A stretch of 64,000 nt of DNA from Spirosoma rigui (lineage in GTDB: Bacteria > Bacteroidota > Bacteroidia > Cytophagales > Spirosomataceae): positions 434,001 to 498,000 of the forward strand of contig NZ_CP020105.1 of the NCBI RefSeq assembly GCF_002067135.1, read 5' to 3'. Below are positions 34,866 through 43,371 of the stretch, piece after piece (within the stretch, counting starts at the first letter, position 1; every line of letters begins with the position of its first letter). The notes beneath the pieces were generated by a model. The model worked only from the letters and a program-made list of their open reading frames with translations. It did no database searches and was not told the DNA's origin. A program made the position numbers and the translations under genes.

Positions 34866-36659
34866 ATGAAGACGTCAGTTGTGGGGCTTGTTAGCCTTCT
34901 TTTGGGATGGCTGTCCCAAGTGAGCCTCGCGCAAACCAACCTCCTGCCCGATTCCCTGGCCACGGCCCCTGATACGGTGAAAACCTGGACGCTGCGCCAG
35001 ATGGGTGACTCGCTCATCCGTATTGGCAAACTGGACAACGCTAAACAAGCATACGAAGAAGCCTTTCTGCTGTCGAAACGCATCAATAAACCAAATGATC
35101 TGGGGACCTCCTACCGGGGCCTTGCCTACTGGTATAGTGAAGTAGGCGACCACCGACGGGCCATCACCTACTACCAGCAGGCAATGGCACAGTACGAAAA
35201 AACCAGCAGCCGGGAGCGAATTGTCCGGACGTTGCAGATGATGAGCCACAACTATGCGCAACTTAACGACCTCAAAACTGCCCGTTACTACCTGGAAAAA
35301 GCTATGACCCTGGCGCAGCAGACCGGTAACCCCGATTTGGTAATGCAACTCACCGACGCGCTGGCCACCCTGGCTGCCAAAGGGAACAACCACCGGCTGG
35401 CACTAACCCTTCAGCAGAAAGCAACGGCTTACTACAAGCGCCAGAATGACTGGGATATGTACTTCGGCTGCCTGTTCAATATGGCCATTACATACAAAAA
35501 CCTCGGTCACTATCCCCAGTCTGAAGCCATGTTTCGGGAGGTGCTCAACTACGCCGATCGCAGCCACGACGGGTACATGAAAGGATACGTCTGCATAAAT
35601 CTGCCCAACACACTGATTGCGCAGGGGAAGCTGGACGAAGCCGAAACCCTCTGTCGCCAAGCGCTGGAATGGGCCGAGCAAACAGGTACCGAAAAATACT
35701 CCGTTCAGGAAGAAGTGTATGCCACGCTGACGCAGATCTACGAAAAGCGGGGAAACTATCAGCAGGCCCTAGCCTATACGAAACGCCAGGTTGCCAGCCA
35801 CGACAGTGTTTTTAACGCAACGAAGAACCGCCAGCTCGCCGAAATCGAAACGCGTTATCAAATCAAGGAGAAAGAAGCCCGTATTCAGGCGCTGGACGAA
35901 GCCAACCGGCAGAAGACCCAACTGGTCTGGGCAAGCGCCAGTGGCCTGATTGTCGTTACGCTGTTGCTGGGAACGCTGTTCTGGCTGTACCAGAAGATTC
36001 GCCGAAGCCGGGCCCAGATCCAGCATCAGTCAGAACAGCTGACGCTGGCCATGCGGGAACTGCACCACCGGGTTAAAAACAACCTGGCCATCGTATCAAG
36101 TCTGCTCAAACTACAGTCGAACCGGCTTGAAGACGAAAAGGCGGTGCAGGCCGTTCGGGTGGGGCAGCAGCGGGTAGAAGCAATGTCGCTCATCCACCAG
36201 CGCCTGTACCAGACCGACCGCGTTGCTACGGTCAATATGCGCGAGTACCTGGCCGATCTGGCCAGCAGCCTGATGCTGGCCTACGGATACCAGGCCGACG
36301 CTTTCGACCTGCACATTGATATGGCAGAAGAAGAACTGGATGTCGACGTAGCCATGCCGCTGGGTCTGATCGTCAACGAACTGGTTACGAACGCCTTTAA
36401 GTATGCCTACGCTAATGTTCAACGGCCCAGCCTACGCATTGGGCTGCGTAATGGCAACGGTATAACGCTTGAGGTACAGGACAACGGTCCCGGCATTGAA
36501 ACCGCCGACTGGCAGCAGACGGGACTCCGCTCGTCGTTTGGCAAGCGGCTGATCGTGTCGCTAAGCGAACAGCTCGACGGCCGCTTTGAACTGGTCAAAC
36601 ACAATGGTACCCTCTTCCGGCTTTACATTCCCGAAGCCCGGTTGCGCATGGCCGCCTGA
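34866..36659 (+). CDS. TPR-containing sensor histidine kinase (HisKA_2 type)
   Basis: A 597-residue kinase from ATG 34866, which begins a clear signal peptide (MKTSVVGLVSLLLGWLSQVS); an upstream TTG extension adds no useful sequence. Residues about 45-330 are tetratricopeptide repeats in the periplasm, for example LGTSYRGLAYWYSEVGDHRR and NYQQALAYTKRQVASH. A membrane helix follows near 362-385 (LVWASASGLIVVTLLLGTLF). The dimerisation domain has the HisKA_2 box RELHHRVKNNLAIVSSLLKL with the phospho-acceptor His at 400-401. HATPase blocks are GLIVNELVTNAFKYAY (N box) and VQDNGPGIE (G1). Its partner regulator lies 66 nt downstream. Confidence 0.9.
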   Translation: MKTSVVGLVSLLLGWLSQVSLAQTNLLPDSLATAPDTVKTWTLRQMGDSLIRIGKLDNAKQAYEEAFLLSKRINKPNDLGTSYRGLAYWYSEVGDHRRAITYYQQAMAQYEKTSSRERIVRTLQMMSHNYAQLNDLKTARYYLEKAMTLAQQTGNPDLVMQLTDALATLAAKGNNHRLALTLQQKATAYYKRQNDWDMYFGCLFNMAITYKNLGHYPQSEAMFREVLNYADRSHDGYMKGYVCINLPNTLIAQGKLDEAETLCRQALEWAEQTGTEKYSVQEEVYATLTQIYEKRGNYQQALAYTKRQVASHDSVFNATKNRQLAEIETRYQIKEKEARIQALDEANRQKTQLVWASASGLIVVTLLLGTLFWLYQKIRRSRAQIQHQSEQLTLAMRELHHRVKNNLAIVSSLLKLQSNRLEDEKAVQAVRVGQQRVEAMSLIHQRLYQTDRVATVNMREYLADLASSLMLAYGYQADAFDLHIDMAEEELDVDVAMPLGLIVNELVTNAFKYAYANVQRPSLRIGLRNGNGITLEVQDNGPGIETADWQQTGLRSSFGKRLIVSLSEQLDGRFELVKHNGTLFRLYIPEARLRMAA

Positions 36660-36725
36660 CGAGCTCCTTGATTTTTACTAACTATACGACACCATTACCC
36701 TCTTTACTTTACGTTCTGAACCCCC

Positions 36726-37529
36726 ATGAATGACCGAGTCAATATTCTCATCATTGAAGATGAAGCAATCCTGGCCATGGCCCTGAGCGATCAGCTGGAA
36801 GACGATGGCTACAACGTAATAGGCGTAGCCAGTAACGGCCGGAAAGCCCTCGACCTGTTCCAGAACAACCATGTTGACCTGATCCTCTGCGACATCACGA
36901 TCAAGGGCGAGTGGGATGGAATTGACACCATCCGGCACCTGTTTACCCTCCGTCAGGCCCCCGTTATCTACCTCACCGCCATTGCCGACCGGACTACCAT
37001 CCAACGGGCCAAGGAAACGCTGCCCGCGGCTTACATTACCAAACCGTTCGACACCAATCAGCTGCGGTTAGCCATTGAAATGGCGATCAACAATTTCTCG
37101 GTGCGGGTACTCACCCCCCGTCCGCACAGCAGCAATTCCACCGATCTAATAACGGTGCCACCGGCTTCGGAGAAAACCAGCCGGGATAGCAGCCGGACGG
37201 CGCCTGTGCTAAAAGTTGATGACGCCCTGTTTGTGAAGCAGAACTACCAGTTTGTAAAAGTCCTGCTGGCGGATGTTCTGTATCTGGAAGCCGACAATAT
37301 CCACACAACAATCGTTTCCCAGCACCGAAAATATGCCGTTCGCCTGTCAATGAGCCATCTACTCGAACGGCTGCAGTACGATCGGATGGTACGTATTCAC
37401 CGCTCGTTCGTGGTCAACCTCGACCGGATCGACTCCTTCAGTGAACACGAAGTAGTCATTGGCACCCACGCCATACCCCTGGGCCGCAACTACAAAGAAG
37501 AGTTCATGCAGCATTTTCCCGTTTGCTGA
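36726..37529 (+). CDS. LytTR-family response regulator
   Basis: A 267-residue regulator. The receiver domain (1-120) has the acidic pair E11 and D12, the phospho-acceptor D56 in DLILCDITIKGEWDG, and the conserved Lys in AAYITKPFDTNQL. A linker rich in Ser, Thr and Pro (120-160) leads to a LytTR DNA-binding domain (about 165-267): QNYQFVKVLLADVLYLEADN, MVRIHRSFVVNLDRI and HAIPLGRNYKEEF are its usual blocks. It is encoded directly after the TPR histidine kinase and is surely its partner. Target promoters are not evident; the polysaccharide locus next door is a possible one. Confidence 0.93.
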   Translation: MNDRVNILIIEDEAILAMALSDQLEDDGYNVIGVASNGRKALDLFQNNHVDLILCDITIKGEWDGIDTIRHLFTLRQAPVIYLTAIADRTTIQRAKETLPAAYITKPFDTNQLRLAIEMAINNFSVRVLTPRPHSSNSTDLITVPPASEKTSRDSSRTAPVLKVDDALFVKQNYQFVKVLLADVLYLEADNIHTTIVSQHRKYAVRLSMSHLLERLQYDRMVRIHRSFVVNLDRIDSFSEHEVVIGTHAIPLGRNYKEEFMQHFPVC

Positions 37530-37540
37530 CACCCGCTGCG

Positions 37541-39502
37541 CTACACGTCGACTTCAACGGTGGTGCCTTCGCTGGCAAAAATCCGGAACGTACCTCCAAG
37601 CTCGTGAGCGCGGGACTGCATGTTGCGAAGACCGTAGTGCGGCTCGTGGGGAGGTTCGCTGGCGTGGCCACTGGCCCAGGTAAATCCCCGGCCGTTGTCG
37701 TGGATGGTCAGGTTGATCCGCCCGCGTTCCTGCACGTCCAGCCGCACCGTTGCATGCGTAGCGCGGGCATGCTTGATCACGTTGTTCAGGGCCTCCTGCA
37801 CGATCCTGAACAGGTTCAGCACCTGCGCCGATGTAAGCTCCTGCATTCGGGAGCCACTCGTCACTACGTCTACCTGCAGCCCGTCGGGTTCGTGAACGTA
37901 GCGGTTGATGTATTGATTGAGCCGTTCGGAAAACTCCTCGACGGTGAAGCGTTCCTGGTGAATAGCCCAGATGGTTTCGCGTAGAAGTTTGACGGCTTCG
38001 CGGGTGTGCGAGACAATACCCCGTAGTTGATCGGCCCAGCGTTTGCCATTGTCGGGCAGGTGCTTCTCGGCCTGGTCGCTGATGTGGGTGAGGTTGGTGA
38101 CTACAAAAGCCAGGTGTGCTCCTACATTATCGTGCAGGTCACGAGCTATGCGATTTTTCTCCACCAGCAGTTCATTTTTCAGCGCCAGCGTTTGCAGTTC
38201 TGTCTGGTGCTGGCGCTCCTGCTGGTCGGTGCGTTCCCGGATAAGCCGCTCAGTCTGGTCACGATCGATTTTGTACCGATAGGCCAGCCCGAAGGTGAGC
38301 ACCAGCACTTCGAACAGGGCCGCCAGTCCGTAGTTGGTATAATCGGCCACCAAGGCGTAGGTGGGTAACAGACCGAAATTACCCAGTACCTGCCCCAGGT
38401 TGAGCGCGTAGAAGGGAGCCACCGCCACCAGGTACAGCCAGGCTTCCCGCACGTGATAACCGCGCACGATGCCAATGATAATATACGCCACGATAACGGG
38501 CATCGGCAACCAGTACAAGGCCGAGAAAATACGCATCAGCGTCAGTTCGGCCAGCGGTGTCAGGGGGGTGACCCATTCGGCGGTCAGGGCAATCAGGCAA
38601 CCAATGCCGCAAAACAGCACAACCGTTCCCACCGTATGCCAGCGGTGGGAAGCAGTAGCCCGCACCGACAGGAAGGTACGAACAAACGCCAGTTGTGAAT
38701 AGAACAGGATGAGCGGAAACAGAAAATACACGTTTCGGCCGGGTAACCAGAACTGGGCCCGAAACGCAAACTGGTTCATGAACCCATCATTGATGAAGAA
38801 AAATCCGATTAGACCCAGCAGACAGAAGATATACTTGGAGTAAATAGGTGCCAGGGTGGTCAGAAAGAAGAACAGACTCATCAGTGCCACGAACAGTAGC
38901 GTGAACAGAATGCCCCCCCAGAACACGTATCCCTGCTGGGTAATCTGCTCGTAGGCCGACTCCTGAATAAGTTCGATGGGCAGAATCTGTGCGCCCCGGC
39001 GCTTCATCACCCGCAGATAAGCCGTTACAGTTTGACCGGCCGGTACCACAAACGGAAACCAGAAATGGCGGTGGTGACGCGGTCGCTGGGCTACGGGTGT
39101 TTGCCAGCCAATAACGGGCGACGTCGACATAACTCGCTCCTGCCCGTCGACGACAAAGAGCTGTAATTCGTCGAAACACCAGAAATCAATCTCGACGAGC
39201 CAGCGCTGCGCCCGACTGGCGGTATTCCGAAGCCGAAAGCGAACCCAGTTTGGCCGCGCCGAAGTCAGGTCGCTAATGAGTCCAAAGTTAGGCGCAGGGG
39301 ACGTAACAGGCCGAAAAGCCGCCTGAACTGCCGGCCGGCGAATATCGTCGAGCGTGGCCGTGATCGACGTATCCCGGAAATACGCCAGTGTTCCTTCCAG
39401 AGATAGCCGTTGCTGGTGGCCCGTTAGTATGCCCACTGGCTGCGCCATAGCGGGAACAGCCAGCAGGCTGTTCAGCAAGAGGATATACAGAAGGGGTCTC
39501 AT
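37541..39502 (-). CDS. 7TMR-DISM sensor histidine kinase (HisKA_3 type)
   Basis: A 653-residue membrane kinase. A signal peptide (MRPLLYILLLNSLLAVPAMA) precedes a periplasmic 7TMR-DISM extracellular domain (about 30-190; NWVRFRLRNTASRAQRWLVE). Seven membrane helices follow (about 195-410), beginning with GGILFTLLFVALMSLFFFLT. A short coiled coil (about 415-450) leads to the HisKA_3 box EKNRIARDLHDNVGAHLAFV with the phospho-acceptor His457. FRIVQEALNNVIKHARA and IHDNGRGF are N and G1 boxes of the ATPase. It converges with the LytTR regulator gene (11 nt between stops). No regulator of its own is adjacent; kinases of this type usually use LuxR-type or LytTR partners. Confidence 0.92.
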   Translation of the reverse strand: MRPLLYILLLNSLLAVPAMAQPVGILTGHQQRLSLEGTLAYFRDTSITATLDDIRRPAVQAAFRPVTSPAPNFGLISDLTSARPNWVRFRLRNTASRAQRWLVEIDFWCFDELQLFVVDGQERVMSTSPVIGWQTPVAQRPRHHRHFWFPFVVPAGQTVTAYLRVMKRRGAQILPIELIQESAYEQITQQGYVFWGGILFTLLFVALMSLFFFLTTLAPIYSKYIFCLLGLIGFFFINDGFMNQFAFRAQFWLPGRNVYFLFPLILFYSQLAFVRTFLSVRATASHRWHTVGTVVLFCGIGCLIALTAEWVTPLTPLAELTLMRIFSALYWLPMPVIVAYIIIGIVRGYHVREAWLYLVAVAPFYALNLGQVLGNFGLLPTYALVADYTNYGLAALFEVLVLTFGLAYRYKIDRDQTERLIRERTDQQERQHQTELQTLALKNELLVEKNRIARDLHDNVGAHLAFVVTNLTHISDQAEKHLPDNGKRWADQLRGIVSHTREAVKLLRETIWAIHQERFTVEEFSERLNQYINRYVHEPDGLQVDVVTSGSRMQELTSAQVLNLFRIVQEALNNVIKHARATHATVRLDVQERGRINLTIHDNGRGFTWASGHASEPPHEPHYGLRNMQSRAHELGGTFRIFASEGTTVEVDV

Positions 39503-39633
39503 CGCTGGTTGGATCGTTCACTAAAGTAGCCGTTAATCCACTCACAAACAAGGAGAAACACCAATACGCGGGAGCCGGAACCGCGTTGACAGCCAACCGT
39601 CCGGACTCTTTTTCCGCTCGTTACCGACGTTCG

Positions 39634-41082
39634 TTACAGGGAGTACCCACCGTTGTACTGGCGCTTTACAAACTGGTTGGCGTAGTCGAAGTTCGTAATC
39701 CGCATATTGTCACCATCCCAAAGGAGCTTTTTGCGGCCCGTGAACTTGCCGCCTTCTCGGGCCAGGTACGAGCGGGTTGCCAGATTTCCCATCAGCACTG
39801 TCTCTGTCAAGGGGCCTGACTGGTCGAAAGATGACGATGTGTAAGCTCCGTACCCTTGTTTGCAGGCGTTGACCCATTGCTGCTGATGTCCATCCACTTT
39901 CCCCTCAACAAGCGGCTTGCGCGGAGCAGGCAGTGCTTTTCCGGCGGCTTTACCCACGGGCAGGATGGTGGGGTTATTGCCGAACAGCCCCCCCGTCAGT
40001 ATTCCCTTTGTGCCGATGAACAACATCCCACCGTCAATTTCCCGGAACACGTCGCTGTACTCGACCCCGTCGGGCAGTTGAGGCCGGATGCCGCCGTCGA
40101 ACCAGGAAAATTTGATTTCCTTCACTTTCCGGTCATCCGACGGGAAGGTCAGGTGAATGGCCGACGAAGGCGGGCAGACATCGTCGTAAAAGGCTTCCAC
40201 GAAAAAATCAGAATAGACCGATCCCACGCTGCACTCAACCGAAGTTGGATATTTGAGGTTAAGCGCCCGGAAGGGTACGTCCATAAAATGACAACCCATG
40301 TCGCCCAGGGCCCCCGTTCCAAAATCCCAGTATCCCCGCCAGCGGGTAGGCATATACGCTTCGTGGTAGTCGCGGGTGGGGGCCGTACCCAGCCAGAGCG
40401 GCCAGTTCACACCAGCCGGAACGGGTTGCGATTCACCTTTATCTTTGGGCGACCGAACGCCCTGCGGCCAGACGGGCCGGTTTGTCCAGCAGTAAACGGT
40501 ATGGACCGATCCAATGAGCTTGTCCTGAATGGCCGTTTCGATGATGCGGGTAGCATCGCCTGAGCTACCCTGGTTGCCCATCTGGGTTACAACTTTGTAC
40601 TTGCGGGCGGCTTCGGTCATCATCCGCGCTTCGTAGATGTCGTGCGTCAGCGGTTTTTCGACGTACACGTGTTTGCCCAGCTGCATGGCAGCCATAGCAA
40701 TGGGCGCGTGCATGTGATCAGGCGTACTGACAATAACGGCATCGACCGTTTTGCCCGCCTTATCGAGCAGTTCGCGGTAATCCTGAAAATAAGGGGCGTT
40801 GGGAAACTGAGCGCGGTATTTTTTGGCCTGCCGGTCGTCGACATCGCACAGGGCGACGATGTTATCAGAACCCTTGTTGTAGGCCTGCCGGATGTTGACA
40901 TCCGCTTTTCCCCCGCAACCGATGGCCGCCATGTTCAGCTTATCGGAGGGAGCAATGATCCGCTGGCCACGGGCACTAACGCCCCCCAGCACATGACGCG
41001 GCACCAGAGTAAACTGACCAGAAGCAACGGTGGCAGCGGCCAGGGCGCTGCGTTTGATAAATAAACGGCGGGAGGACTTCAT
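39634..41082 (-). CDS. Tat-exported Gfo/Idh/MocA family oxidoreductase
   Basis: A 482-residue oxidoreductase with a twin-arginine signal: SSRRLFIKRSALAAATVASG near the N-terminus. The Rossmann domain has LNMAAIGCGGKADVNIRQAY near residue 50, NIVALCDVDD near 72, and DAVIVSTPDHMHAPIAMAAM near 112; HVYVEKPLTHDIYEARMM holds the conserved Lys. TRWRGYWDFGTGALGDMGCH and the following FMDVPFRAL near residue 245 are typical of the exported subgroup common in Bacteroidota and Planctomycetes. The function is probably a periplasmic sugar oxidation or reduction with a bound cofactor; the substrate is unknown. It is a single gene with no coupled neighbour. Confidence 0.88.
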   Translation of the reverse strand: MKSSRRLFIKRSALAAATVASGQFTLVPRHVLGGVSARGQRIIAPSDKLNMAAIGCGGKADVNIRQAYNKGSDNIVALCDVDDRQAKKYRAQFPNAPYFQDYRELLDKAGKTVDAVIVSTPDHMHAPIAMAAMQLGKHVYVEKPLTHDIYEARMMTEAARKYKVVTQMGNQGSSGDATRIIETAIQDKLIGSVHTVYCWTNRPVWPQGVRSPKDKGESQPVPAGVNWPLWLGTAPTRDYHEAYMPTRWRGYWDFGTGALGDMGCHFMDVPFRALNLKYPTSVECSVGSVYSDFFVEAFYDDVCPPSSAIHLTFPSDDRKVKEIKFSWFDGGIRPQLPDGVEYSDVFREIDGGMLFIGTKGILTGGLFGNNPTILPVGKAAGKALPAPRKPLVEGKVDGHQQQWVNACKQGYGAYTSSSFDQSGPLTETVLMGNLATRSYLAREGGKFTGRKKLLWDGDNMRITNFDYANQFVKRQYNGGYSL

Positions 41083-41258
41083 GATGGACGAGCGAAAAGG
41101 TGAAAGAGCGCGTAACGCAGCCTGCGCGAACGCACCGCTAATGATCGTGCATCATAAAGATGCGTTCATCAATAATTTACCGCATCATCCTTACGATCAG
41201 GCAACGGGAGTTGCACGTTGTGTTAAAAACACCCTCTTTCACCCGCTCACGTCATCCC

Positions 41259-41555
41259 TTATGCCATTACCTGGCCCATTTTCATGGCGATACCCATATC
41301 TCCTTTTACTTTGAGCTTACCCGACATGAAGGCCATCATTGGATTCAGGTCGCCGGTGCCCATCCGAACGAGATCATTGATGCTCACGTGCAGATCGCAG
41401 TCGGCGGGTTTGTCGTCGTTACTAACGACTGCGGGCGACTGGGTCGCATCAATATAAACGACACCCTGATCGGTTACGATCTTGGCCGTTGCATTAAGGC
41501 TATCGGCGTGGGTGGCTTTGGTCCGAATCTGATCGGTCAGTTCCTGAAGCGTCAT
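41259..41555 (-). CDS. SCP2 sterol-binding domain protein
   Basis: A 98-residue protein made of one SCP2-like lipid-binding domain. The conserved end NPMMAFMSGKLKVKGDMGIA is the clearest mark; ADCDLHVSINDLVRMGTGDL lies before it. The start MTLQELTDQIRTKA is a short helix. Such single-domain proteins are soluble and bind acyl chains or other hydrophobic ligands; the physiological ligand is not known. It stands alone, 176 nt from the Gfo/Idh/MocA gene upstream to its left and 144 nt from the divergent membrane-protein gene. Confidence 0.85.
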   Translation of the reverse strand: MTLQELTDQIRTKATHADSLNATAKIVTDQGVVYIDATQSPAVVSNDDKPADCDLHVSINDLVRMGTGDLNPMMAFMSGKLKVKGDMGIAMKMGQVMA

Positions 41556-41654
41556 ACGAGTTGGTTTTCGTTGTTATGGTAAGAACTCTGCTGTAATAAT
41601 AAGGTTTTTTAAGCATACAGGCGGTCCGCCGAATGGGGTTGCCCATATGCCGCG

Positions 41655-41663
41655 TACCTTTGC
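41655..41663 (+). promoter_or_regulatory. Candidate -7 box (TAnnTTTGC) for the small membrane protein gene
   Basis: TACCTTTGC matches the Bacteroidota -7 consensus in full. A TTG at 41639-41641 is only 13 nt upstream, shorter than the usual 19-21, so the -33 element is weak. The box lies 36 nt before the ATG at 41700. Confidence 0.4.
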
Positions 41664-41699
41664 GGTCGTGACCGGCATGTTAGCCTGTCCACGCTTCTT

Positions 41700-42194
41700 A
41701 TGGAACCAACACCCACCGGGCCCCGCACCGAGAGCCCTACTGTACGGTCGCAGTTTCTGACCCTGCTTTGCATTCTTACGTTTATTGGCAGCACGCTCAG
41801 CCTGTTCGACGCTGTTGTGTCGCTGCTCCAGACCAATGCCGTTTCCGAAACCGCGCACGTTCAGCGGAAAACCACGCCCGAAGAGAACCGGCAGTTGCCC
41901 AAGCAGTATTTCGAAGACCGGTCGTCGGGCGATGAGAACATTCCGACCGATCCCGATCTGATTCGCCGGCTGGCCATTGCGCAGATTCCTTACGCCCTGC
42001 TCACTTTCGCCGGTGCCCTGCTCATGTTCCGGCAGCGACGGGTTGGCTTCTGGCTCTACGTTGCCGGGGTGGTTACCGGACTGGTTTTACCCGTAGTACT
42101 GGCTGGCTTCGGGGCGCTCAATACCTCCTTTGGTGTCTTTTTCAGTATGCTTTTTGCGGGCTTGTACTGGCTGAATCTGAAAGAGATGCATTAA
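41700..42194 (+). CDS. Small integral membrane protein of unknown function
   Basis: A 164-residue protein with four likely membrane segments: SQFLTLLCILTFIGSTLSLF near residue 18, PYALLTFAGALLMF near residue 98, VGFWLYVAGVVTGLVLPVVL near residue 115 and FGVFFSMLFAGLYWL near residue 143. A hydrophilic loop of about 50 residues, rich in Glu, Asp and Arg, separates the first from the second. I do not recognise a family. The stop shares bases with the stop of the convergent HAD gene. A plausible -7 box precedes it. Confidence 0.72.
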   Translation: MEPTPTGPRTESPTVRSQFLTLLCILTFIGSTLSLFDAVVSLLQTNAVSETAHVQRKTTPEENRQLPKQYFEDRSSGDENIPTDPDLIRRLAIAQIPYALLTFAGALLMFRQRRVGFWLYVAGVVTGLVLPVVLAGFGALNTSFGVFFSMLFAGLYWLNLKEMH

Positions 42195-42820
42195 CGGTTC
42201 GGACCGATCGGCAGACCATAGGCATCGAAAGCCGCTACGGTCGACGCGTAGCCGGTATGGTGCAGACAGTGCATACCCAACCGCCGGGCTTCCTGCACGA
42301 ACATAGCCCGGTCGTCGACGTAGATGGCTTCTTCCGGCTTTACCTGTGCTACGTCCAGCGCCAGCCGGAAAATATCGATGTCGGGTTTGCGGAGGTGTAC
42401 GTAGCAGGATGACACAAACGCGTCGAAGATTTTGTGCAGACCGAAGGTGTGAATTCGGTACTCGTTGATTTCCCGGCCTTCGTTATTTACGGCCAGTAAC
42501 TTGAGCCCATACGTCTGCTTCAACTGACGGATCAGGTCAATCATGTCCGGAAATGGGTGTGACTGTTCCATAATGAACCGGCTGAACTCGGCCTGCGAAA
42601 ACGGTCGTTCTTCGTAGAAAACTGTCCGCTTCAGGTACTCGTCCAGGCTTAGCTTGCCCGACTCATACGTATCGAACGTTAAATGATGCCGCTCATCAAG
42701 CTGCTCGGCATCGATGTTGAATAACTGCGCGGCCCGGCCCCGGGCATGACGGTCCCAGCCATTGGTGAGCAGGACCCCGCCAATATCCAGAAAAAGTGCT
42801 TTTATCGATTGTGCAGACAT
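42191..42820 (-). CDS. HAD superfamily hydrolase (YihX-like)
   Basis: A 209-residue protein from ATG 42820 (MSAQSIKALFLDIGGVLLTN); a longer frame upstream would include non-family sequence. The nucleophile motif is LDIGGVL, with the Gly at the third position seen in YihX-like HAD phosphatases. LLAVNNEGREINEYRI is the motif II region (Asn in place of the usual Ser or Thr), HLRKPDIDIF holds the motif III Lys, and AIYVDDRAMFVQEARRLGMH the motif IV Asp pair. Members dephosphorylate sugar phosphates and related small molecules. The substrate is unknown. Confidence 0.87.
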   Translation of the reverse strand: MSAQSIKALFLDIGGVLLTNGWDRHARGRAAQLFNIDAEQLDERHHLTFDTYESGKLSLDEYLKRTVFYEERPFSQAEFSRFIMEQSHPFPDMIDLIRQLKQTYGLKLLAVNNEGREINEYRIHTFGLHKIFDAFVSSCYVHLRKPDIDIFRLALDVAQVKPEEAIYVDDRAMFVQEARRLGMHCLHHTGYASTVAAFDAYGLPIGPNR

Positions 42821-42900
42821 TCTGATGTGTCGTTTAATGATCACTATCCGATAAACATAAAAGCTCCGGCCTCCGGCTTTATTTTTTGTCGCAAACAAAT

Positions 42901-42946
42901 CAACTAATAAATTAGTTGTAAAACTAAATCATTAGTCATACCTTTC
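42901..42946 (+). promoter_or_regulatory. Promoter with two BlaI-type operators
   Basis: Two 14-nt dyads of the form ACTAA-N4-TTAGT lie at 42903-42916 and 42923-42936, exactly 20 nt apart, so on one face of the helix. The first is the core of a longer perfect palindrome, CAACTAAT-AA-ATTAGTTG (42901-42918). A TTG at 42916-42918 and TACCTTTC at 42939-42946 form a -33/-7 pair with a 20-nt spacer. The second dyad lies wholly inside this spacer. Binding of the BlaI-type repressor encoded 30 nt downstream would block its own promoter. Confidence 0.7.
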
Positions 42947-42975
42947 GATCCAGCCATTAATCATCACCAGACCGT

Positions 42976-43371
42976 ATGCCGATTCGTGAATTGACCAAAG
43001 CAGAAGAAGAGATTATGCGCGTCCTCTGGCAGCTCAAAAAGGGCTTTGTCAAAGACGTACTGGCCGAATTGCCGGGCTCCGACGAGGATGATGCCACCTC
43101 GGCCAAACCTGCCTACAACACCGTATCAACCATTATCCGGATTCTGGAGAAAAAAGGGCTGGTGGGGTATACTGCGTATGGAAAAACCCACGAATACTAC
43201 CCATTAATTACGGAGGAAGAGTACCGCCGGTTTCAGACCGAACAGCTAATGAGCAACTACTTCGACAATTCGCTCAAAAAGCTCGTCTCGTTTTTCGTGA
43301 GCGAAAAGAACATCAGCCTGTCAGAGGCCGATGAGATCATCAATCTTCTTAACAAAAAGAAAGACCAATGA
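42976..43371 (+). CDS. BlaI/MecI/CopY-family transcriptional repressor
   Basis: A 131-residue winged-helix repressor. MPIRELTKAEEEIMRVLWQL is the family start, PAYNTVSTIIRILEKKGLVG near residue 45 the recognition helix region and YTAYGKTHEYYPLITEEEYR the wing and linker. The C-terminal helices serve dimerisation. In this family the repressor is cleaved or released when a membrane M56 receptor senses a signal. The two next genes encode such receptors, and the first overlaps this stop by an ATGA junction. A promoter with paired dyads lies just upstream. A beta-lactam role is not implied. Confidence 0.92.
   Translation: MPIRELTKAEEEIMRVLWQLKKGFVKDVLAELPGSDEDDATSAKPAYNTVSTIIRILEKKGLVGYTAYGKTHEYYPLITEEEYRRFQTEQLMSNYFDNSLKKLVSFFVSEKNISLSEADEIINLLNKKKDQ

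Noticed and set aside
38027-40563. Several long open frames opposite the 7TMR kinase and oxidoreductase genes
   Set aside because: They are products of GC-rich codon structure on the opposite strand; their proteins are low-complexity and lack motifs.
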